A stretch of DNA of 64,000 nucleotides from an uncultured Clostridia bacterium (GTDB lineage Bacteria > Bacillota > Clostridia > Christensenellales > Borkfalkiaceae), in contig CAKQRD010000007.1 in the NCBI GenBank assembly GCA_934271275.1, positions 1 through 64,000 on the forward strand. Reading direction: 5' to 3'. Position 1 is the stretch's first letter, and each line of letters starts with the position of its first letter. The notes under the pieces are model-generated. The model saw only the letters and a list, made by a program, of their open reading frames with translations. It did no database searches and was not told where the DNA came from. The position numbers were made by a program, and so were the translations under genes. Shown here in pieces: positions 58,847 through 64,000 of the stretch.

Positions 58847-61462
58847 TCAGTTATCTTTTTTGCGTCTTAAAAGAAGCGTAATCGCAAGCGCGCCCGCCGC
58901 AATAACGGCGCAAACGGCAAACTCTTCTCCTCTTATACCCGAACCGCAGCCGGTTTTATCTTTTGTATAAATCAGCGTAACGGTTTTGTCGCCGACGAGC
59001 GTGACTTTAAGGCTTCCTTCCGACTTCTCGTAAGTATAACCTTCTATCGTTTCCGTTTCCGGATCGATTTCCAGATAGTCGCCGTAGAATTTGACTATTA
59101 TCTTATCGTCCTTAATAGAGTTACCGGCTTCGTCCGCGTATTTTACCGTTATCTTAATCGCTTTCTTTTTATAGGTAAGCGTTATCGTAAGCGCGCCTTC
59201 CGCCGCGCCCGAAAGAGGTTTGTCCGCAGAAACGAATTCGTACCCGACGATCGCAGGCGTTTCTATTTCGTAAGTTGCGCCCTCGTCCGTATATTCCGCC
59301 TGAACGGTGGAAGAAGTTTTTACTATTTTTCCGTTTTCGTCCACGAAATTTAAGGTTATGCTTGCGGCAAGACGTTTAAGTTCCACCGCCGCAAGGGTTT
59401 GCTCCTTATCGGATACCGAGCCGTCCACCACGAACGAGCCGGTTATGGAATGGCTTATATAAACCTTTTTGCCGAGAGAGGGTTTTGCTATATTTACGTC
59501 TGCGGTATCGTCCGCTTCGTCGTAAGAATATTTTAGCGTTGCGGGATCGATAAGTTCTTCGGTAACCACCTTTTCGCCCTTAAAAGAAACGGCCGCTATC
59601 GTACCGATTCCCGTAGGTCTGTCTACGCCCTGCCATGAATTAGCGCGGGAATCGAGGCAGAAATGGAATTTCGTAAACACCGTTTCCCCCGCGACTCTGA
59701 GATTGCCTTCGGGCGCGAGTTCCGTGGCGTAAGGCATAGCCGTACCCGTAGTGGTGAGTATTCTCCACGGAATAAACAGCGTTCCCTCTATTTCTTTGTC
59801 CATGTTGTAGTGAAAAGAATCGTTTTCGAGAACGGAAACGGTGCCGTCCGGCAAAATAAACACGTCCTCTCTTAAATATCTTTCTCCGAATTTGTACAAA
59901 AAGCCGTTTTCGTCTTCTAACAAAAGCCTCGGAATCTGATTGCCCGCCGCAACCGTTCTGTCTATTTTTATAAGCAGTCCGTCCGCGTCTGCGGTGCTGA
60001 CCGCGCCGAGCTCGAAAGTGGTCATGGAAAGTTCGGCAGTCGCCTTGCCCGTATTCGTACCGACGATCATAACCGTGCCCATCGTGGGATTTTTTATGTT
60101 TACGCCTACGAAATCGCCGCTTTCGTCTTTTATCGCGTCGTAATCTTTTATCGCCGCAGAGTTATAGGTATACGTTATAACCCCGTCTTCCGTGATTACG
60201 CCGGAAAGGTCTTTATCCGCGGAAGAGTATTTATATCCGAAAATCTTTTTTGGCGAACATTCGTACTTGTATCCCGTCCCGTCCGCAACGACTTTTGCAA
60301 GAGCGGGAGCGGAAATTTCGTTACCCGATTCGTCGAGATACTTTTCCGTAAGTTTAGGTCCTTCTTCCATATCGTACGCGAGAACCGCTTTCGCGTTGCC
60401 GGTTATTTCCCCCGTGAGCGCGTCGCTTTTCTCCGCGTTGAATTTATAGCCGTTAAGAGTTTTTACCTGCTCCGTAATATCGAACGGAAAAACTCCGCGG
60501 TCTTTATCGAAAGGCACTTTTACTACGAAGCTTTCCGCTATCTCGTTTTGGTTGCCGTCCGTACACAAAACGGTAAGCGCCGCGTCGCTTCTCGTAAAAT
60601 TAAGCGCGGAAAGAACCGTTTCGTCCTCGTCGATAACGAAAGTACCCGTGGACGCGTATTTACTGTAAATTTTAGTTCCTTTTTTCATGTCCGCAAGGTT
60701 TACTTCCGCGGTTTTATCCTCTGCGTTTAAGGAATAAACGAGGGTTGCCGGGTCTAACAGCGAAACGACTTCGGAAGCGGCGGGATTATCCGCGTTTTTC
60801 CTTACCGAAGCGATTTCGCAAATCGCCGTAGCACGCGCGGGTTGAAGCTGCGAAGCGGTACGCGTTTGCACGATGAAATGGAATTTTGTAAACACCGTGC
60901 CGTTAGGAACGGCTGTGCCCGCCTGCGGAACTTCTTCTGCGGCGACTTCCGAATACGGCATTGTGGTACCCGTGGCGTTCACCGAACCCCACGGTACGAA
61001 AAACGTGCCGTCCGTCTGACGCGTTGCGGTAAACGTAACGTTCTGTTTCCACGTCGAAGTATCGGTAACCGTGCCGTCTGCCGAAACGTACTTGTCGTTC
61101 GGATTATAAAACAAACGGTACAAAACCCCGTCGGAACTTTCCAGCAAAAACCTCGGGCTTAAATCCGCGGCGGAAAAACTTTTATCCACGCGGAACGCCA
61201 CGCCGTTGGTCACGTTCTTTTCGAGCGAACCTATCTCGTAAGTCACGACCGCGTCTTTTGCCGTAGCTTCCGTTCTGCCGTCGCCGGAAACCACGAGAGA
61301 TCCGCCCGCCGCCGTAGTTAAATTCACTCCGGCAAATTCCCCCGTTTTATCCACGGCAATCGTGTGGGAATGTTCCGCAAACGCGCTTACTCCGGAGGCG
61401 AACGAACAGAACGCCGTAAGCGCGAGCGATAAAAACGCCGATATAAATACTTTCTTTTTCAT
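58847..61462 (-). CDS. Large surface protein with duplicated beta modules, MucBP-type repeats, GC anchor
   Basis: 871 aa. A signal peptide ends near residue 29 (SAFAE). Two related modules of about 230 residues (near 35-320 and 440-680) share FTKFHF, IDPATLKYS / LDPATLVYS and DVNIAKPSLGKKVY / EVNLADMKKGTKIY; the neighbouring protein at 61625 has a third. MucBP-like repeats follow (ITLNFVDENGKIVKTSS, ITVKYADEAGNSIKDD, with GYEF and GYTYEKSEG). The end is KTGCGSG, a hydrophobic helix and LLRRKKDN. MucBP domains suggest attachment to host mucus or another glycan. It is preceded by the 39-aa peptide gene 29 bp upstream. Confidence 0.82.
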   Translation of the reverse strand: MKKKVFISAFLSLALTAFCSFASGVSAFAEHSHTIAVDKTGEFAGVNLTTAAGGSLVVSGDGRTEATAKDAVVTYEIGSLEKNVTNGVAFRVDKSFSAADLSPRFLLESSDGVLYRLFYNPNDKYVSADGTVTDTSTWKQNVTFTATRQTDGTFFVPWGSVNATGTTMPYSEVAAEEVPQAGTAVPNGTVFTKFHFIVQTRTASQLQPARATAICEIASVRKNADNPAASEVVSLLDPATLVYSLNAEDKTAEVNLADMKKGTKIYSKYASTGTFVIDEDETVLSALNFTRSDAALTVLCTDGNQNEIAESFVVKVPFDKDRGVFPFDITEQVKTLNGYKFNAEKSDALTGEITGNAKAVLAYDMEEGPKLTEKYLDESGNEISAPALAKVVADGTGYKYECSPKKIFGYKYSSADKDLSGVITEDGVITYTYNSAAIKDYDAIKDESGDFVGVNIKNPTMGTVMIVGTNTGKATAELSMTTFELGAVSTADADGLLIKIDRTVAAGNQIPRLLLEDENGFLYKFGERYLREDVFILPDGTVSVLENDSFHYNMDKEIEGTLFIPWRILTTTGTAMPYATELAPEGNLRVAGETVFTKFHFCLDSRANSWQGVDRPTGIGTIAAVSFKGEKVVTEELIDPATLKYSYDEADDTADVNIAKPSLGKKVYISHSITGSFVVDGSVSDKEQTLAAVELKRLAASITLNFVDENGKIVKTSSTVQAEYTDEGATYEIETPAIVGYEFVSADKPLSGAAEGALTITLTYKKKAIKITVKYADEAGNSIKDDKIIVKFYGDYLEIDPETETIEGYTYEKSEGSLKVTLVGDKTVTLIYTKDKTGCGSGIRGEEFAVCAVIAAGALAITLLLRRKKDN

Positions 61463-61491
61463 AAATTTCTCCTTTTTAATTCCGATAAAAC

Positions 61492-61611
61492 TCAGTCGTC
61501 GAAGCCCACGGAAGGAAGCTCGAATTCGGAAAGGGGTTTACTAACGAGCAACACTTCCTCCGCGCCGAAATAAATTACGGCGACTTTTGCTTTTACATAC
61601 GCCTTTTTCAT
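61492..61611 (-). CDS. Small peptide (39 aa), YxxP peptide family (divergent member)
   Basis: The ATG at 61611 has GGGAGG 7 nt upstream. It begins MKKAYVKAKVAVIYFG, continues with AEEVLLVSKPLSEFELP and ends SVGFDD. Compared with the peptide at 5204, the Tyr, the spacing to the hydrophobic stretch and the E-[NE]-[DE]-V-[IL]-[ML]-V-S block align; the Pro after Tyr is missing. It lies 13 bp after the stop of the secreted protein at 61625 and 29 bp before the start of the 871-aa surface protein. No signal peptide; function unknown. Confidence 0.7.
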   Translation of the reverse strand: MKKAYVKAKVAVIYFGAEEVLLVSKPLSEFELPSVGFDD

Positions 61612-61624
61612 ATCTTATCCTCCC

Positions 61625-63574
61625 TTATTTTGCGAAATACGCCGCCGCGCTTTCGCCGTAAACAAACATCGCTTTTACGAGGTTTTTAAGGTTTTCGTCT
61701 TGTGTCTTGTTTAACTGCGCCGCAATATACGCGTACGCGTTCAACGTAACGGTAGCGTCCCCCGCAACGAATACCTGCTCTTTTTTAAGCTCTGCCGCGG
61801 CAATACCCTCTACGGAAAGCGAATAATAACCGTCTTCGTATTTTAACGACGCTTCTTTTCCGTTTACGGTAAACCTTGCGGCGGTCGCGTCGAAACCTTC
61901 CTCCGCGGTAAAATAAACGTTCATTTTGGTTCCCGCAAGACATTCAAGCGAGAAGCCCGCAAGGTTAAGCCCTTCGGGGAGCGTGCCTTCTGCTGTTTTT
62001 ACGGAGTTGCCGACGGTAGCCGAATCGTAACGTAGTTTATCTTCTTCGGAAAGAGAGGCATTCGCAAGACTGTTTTCGTTTTTTCCGAAATAGATTTGCG
62101 CAAGCGCGCCGTAATTAAGAGTGTCTTTTACGAGCGTAACGAGGCTTTCGTTCTCCGACTTTAACAGCTCCTTTGCATACTGAACGAAAGAACGGGTTCT
62201 CGCGCTGTCGTTAGTGCCGTTGCCGTTATAAAGAGTGAGCGTGACGACTTCCGTCATTTCCGCCGCGTTTATACGGTATTCGAAATAATACGTTTCGTTT
62301 TCTTCGTCCGCATACGCCGCGTCCGCTACGGTAAGAACTATATTCTCCTTTCCGTTCCTCGCTATAACGAGCGTGGCGGCGTCTTTCACCTCGTCCGCGA
62401 TAAAATACCCGAAATGCAACGCGATATCGCCTTCGAGAGCCGCGCTCGTGCTTTCCATAGAAGAAGCCGCGCGGTACCGGAGAACCACTTCTTCCCCGCC
62501 CGTGGCTACGCCCGTAAGAGAAGCGTTCTTTTTATCGAACACGAAGCCGTAGTCTAAACGGAAATCCTTCATATCCGAAAAATCGTAAGGATATCCGCCC
62601 GAAGCCGAATCGAACGACAGCGTTTTTACGTCCGCCGTCTTCATCTCTTCTCCGCGCTGATTAAGATATCTTACGGTAATAGCCGCGTCCGCGCGGGAGA
62701 AGTTAAGCTGTGAGATTTCCGTGCCGTTTTTTATAAAGGTAAGGTTTGCGTTGACGCAATATTTTGCGTAGATTTTTTCTCCCGAACCGATATCGGCAAA
62801 GTTTATGTCCGCCGTTTTTGCCGCGTCGTTTACCGAAGAATAATTTTCGGGGGTTAAAGCGACAGCGGTCGATTCGGAAGGCGTTTGCTCGTTCAGCCTG
62901 ACGTAACCTATATGCCCCACCGTTATCGGACGGGCAGGGTTAAGCGCCGCCGCGGAAGCGTTAGACCTTAAAACGAAGTGAAACGCGCAAACGGTCGCGC
63001 CGTCCGGAACGACGGTATTTATCGCCTCTGCCGTCGCACCCGAATCGGGTATAATTTTTGCCGCCGCTACCACGGAAGTTTTGGGAATATACAGCGTAAA
63101 GTTCTGTTTTGCTGGTATGGTGTAATTATATCCGCTGCCATAACCGGAAAGAGCGGTACCGTTTGTATTTACCGCAAAATTCCCGTCCGCCTTCACGCGG
63201 TAAAGATTGCCGTCCGTCGTCTGAAAATACATCTGCGCGAATTGATTTCCCGCGGTATTATTGCGTTCGTCTATCTGCACGAAAAATCCGTCCGCTTCCG
63301 CAACGCTCGCGTTTTGGAGCGCATAACTTATAACGGGCGCGTTATCGGTCTTTGCCGAAGGCTGAACTTTGCCCGCAAAGGTAAACGCTCCGTTTACGCC
63401 GCTTTTTACGTTAATCCCGCCGAACGCGCCGCCCGCGGTAACGACCTGATAATCGAGTTCCGTTTCCGCAAGCACCCCTCCTTTTCTCATGCCGAGCGTC
63501 CAAAACGCCGCAAAGCATACCGCCACCGCCGCGACGAGCGCGACGACGAGCGATAACTTAAATTTTTTTGTCAT
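61625..63574 (-). CDS. Secreted protein with MucBP-like and GLRF-like C-terminal regions
   Basis: 649 aa with a signal peptide or N-terminal membrane anchor (about 1-30). Residues about 40-280 are a module related to the duplicated one in the 871-aa protein: FAGKVQPSAKTDNAPVIS, VCAFHFVLRS and TADINFADIGSGEKIYAKY. A MucBP-like segment (ITVRYLNQRGEEMKTADV) follows at about 310-375. The C-terminal 260 residues are beta-rich then helical (LKNLVKAMFVYGESAAAYF). No anchor motif. It belongs to the same operon as the peptide gene and the 871-aa protein. Confidence 0.8.
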   Translation of the reverse strand: MTKKFKLSLVVALVAAVAVCFAAFWTLGMRKGGVLAETELDYQVVTAGGAFGGINVKSGVNGAFTFAGKVQPSAKTDNAPVISYALQNASVAEADGFFVQIDERNNTAGNQFAQMYFQTTDGNLYRVKADGNFAVNTNGTALSGYGSGYNYTIPAKQNFTLYIPKTSVVAAAKIIPDSGATAEAINTVVPDGATVCAFHFVLRSNASAAALNPARPITVGHIGYVRLNEQTPSESTAVALTPENYSSVNDAAKTADINFADIGSGEKIYAKYCVNANLTFIKNGTEISQLNFSRADAAITVRYLNQRGEEMKTADVKTLSFDSASGGYPYDFSDMKDFRLDYGFVFDKKNASLTGVATGGEEVVLRYRAASSMESTSAALEGDIALHFGYFIADEVKDAATLVIARNGKENIVLTVADAAYADEENETYYFEYRINAAEMTEVVTLTLYNGNGTNDSARTRSFVQYAKELLKSENESLVTLVKDTLNYGALAQIYFGKNENSLANASLSEEDKLRYDSATVGNSVKTAEGTLPEGLNLAGFSLECLAGTKMNVYFTAEEGFDATAARFTVNGKEASLKYEDGYYSLSVEGIAAAELKKEQVFVAGDATVTLNAYAYIAAQLNKTQDENLKNLVKAMFVYGESAAAYFAK

Positions 63575-63617
63575 TTTTTTCCTCCTTAAACAGTTCTTTC
63601 CCGAATGGTTCCGAACT

Positions 63618-64000
63618 TTATTTTTTTTCTTTTTTAACCTTCGACTTTAAAAGTACGAAAAAGGACGCCGCCAAAGCCGCCGCAAAAAGGCTTGCGGAAG
63701 ACGAGTTAATCCCGCTTTTACAGCCGCTTTCCCCGCCGCTCGCCGAGCTTTTTTCTTTTACTTCCACCTTAAAGTTAAGAAGTCCGAAAGAGTCCTGCAA
63801 CATAAGGTCTTCTTTCTGCGGCAGAGTAGTTCTGAACGTGCCGTTATAAATACCCGTTTTGGTTTTGTCGTAGCCGCTCACGGTATAAGTCCCCGACAAA
63901 ACGTGAACGGCCCCGTATTCGTCGGTAACGGCTATTTCGGTGGGGAGATTTTTTATAACGTCTTTCGCTTCCGTGCCGAGCGGAACGGAAATTTTTCTGT
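63618..64000 (-). CDS. 3' end of a GC-anchored surface protein (partial, runs off the window)
   Basis: The frame is open from the window edge, so at least 127 residues are encoded here. The visible part is an Ig-like domain (KISVPLGTEAKDVIKNLP, then YGAVHVLSGTYTVSGYD), a short Ser/Gly linker, SGCKSG, a hydrophobic helix and SKVKKEKK. A TTG at 63899 could be read as a start, but the continuing Ig-domain sequence upstream shows it is internal. It is the sixth protein in the window with the Gly-Cys anchor. Confidence 0.8.
   Translation of the reverse strand, partial: RKISVPLGTEAKDVIKNLPTEIAVTDEYGAVHVLSGTYTVSGYDKTKTGIYNGTFRTTLPQKEDLMLQDSFGLLNFKVEVKEKSSASGGESGCKSGINSSSASLFAAALAASFFVLLKSKVKKEKK

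Overview
The window looks like a chromosomal accessory region of an uncultured gut or rumen Clostridia bacterium, plausibly Christensenellales. That placement is inferred, not proven. The supporting signs are Gram-positive style AGGAGG ribosome sites, lipobox lipoproteins, two CUT1 sugar ABC importers without their own ATPase, no TonB/SusCD system, very large repeat-rich surface proteins, and AraC-type regulators divergent from the operons they probably control. Nearly every gene is on the minus strand; only three AraC regulators and a GH94 phosphorylase are on the plus strand. No tRNA, rRNA, CRISPR array, transposase or phage gene was seen.

Region 1 (about 1-24300, 'regulon A'). An AraC regulator (5571-6440) is divergent from a 42-residue peptide gene, an 850-aa secreted protein and a glycosidase-FN3-phosphatase protein that seems to be joined to it across a -1 frame change. 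A second operon, read from 24112 down to 6628, encodes a secreted PtpB/LipA-like phosphatase, four GC-anchored surface proteins, an ABC importer (two permeases and a binding lipoprotein), a glycosidase-like lipoprotein, a DUF4838 protein and a phosphatase lipoprotein. Both operons start from promoters with the same roughly 40-bp operator and identical spacing.

Region 2 (24400-52000, 'regulon B'). A nine-gene operon (39779 to 24542) has a second ABC importer, surface lipoproteins, a beta-glucuronidase, an SGNH esterase and an alpha-L-rhamnosidase-like GH78 enzyme. Its regulator (40003-40833) is divergent. Three more transcription units, encoding a 929-aa lipoprotein, a peptide plus an 1827-aa beta-helix/DUF4838 protein, and a secreted metallophosphatase, carry the same direct-repeat operator and a -35/-10 pair at the same spacing.

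Region 3 (52000-64000). This holds a GH94 phosphorylase, an RpiB-type isomerase, a third AraC regulator, a BNR beta-propeller protein, KDG kinase and KDPG aldolase (the lower uronate pathway), then two large secreted proteins with a peptide gene between them and the 3' end of another GC-anchored protein.

Taken together, the cell appears to bind a glucuronate- and rhamnose-containing, possibly acylated and phosphorylated, glycan at its surface, import oligosaccharides through two importers, trim them in the cytoplasm and send uronate into the KDG pathway. The least explained parts are a family of 39-42 residue peptides each encoded just upstream of a giant secreted protein, a shared Gly-Cys C-terminal anchor signal, three secreted tyrosine-phosphatase-fold proteins, and a triplicated double-hairpin leader element.
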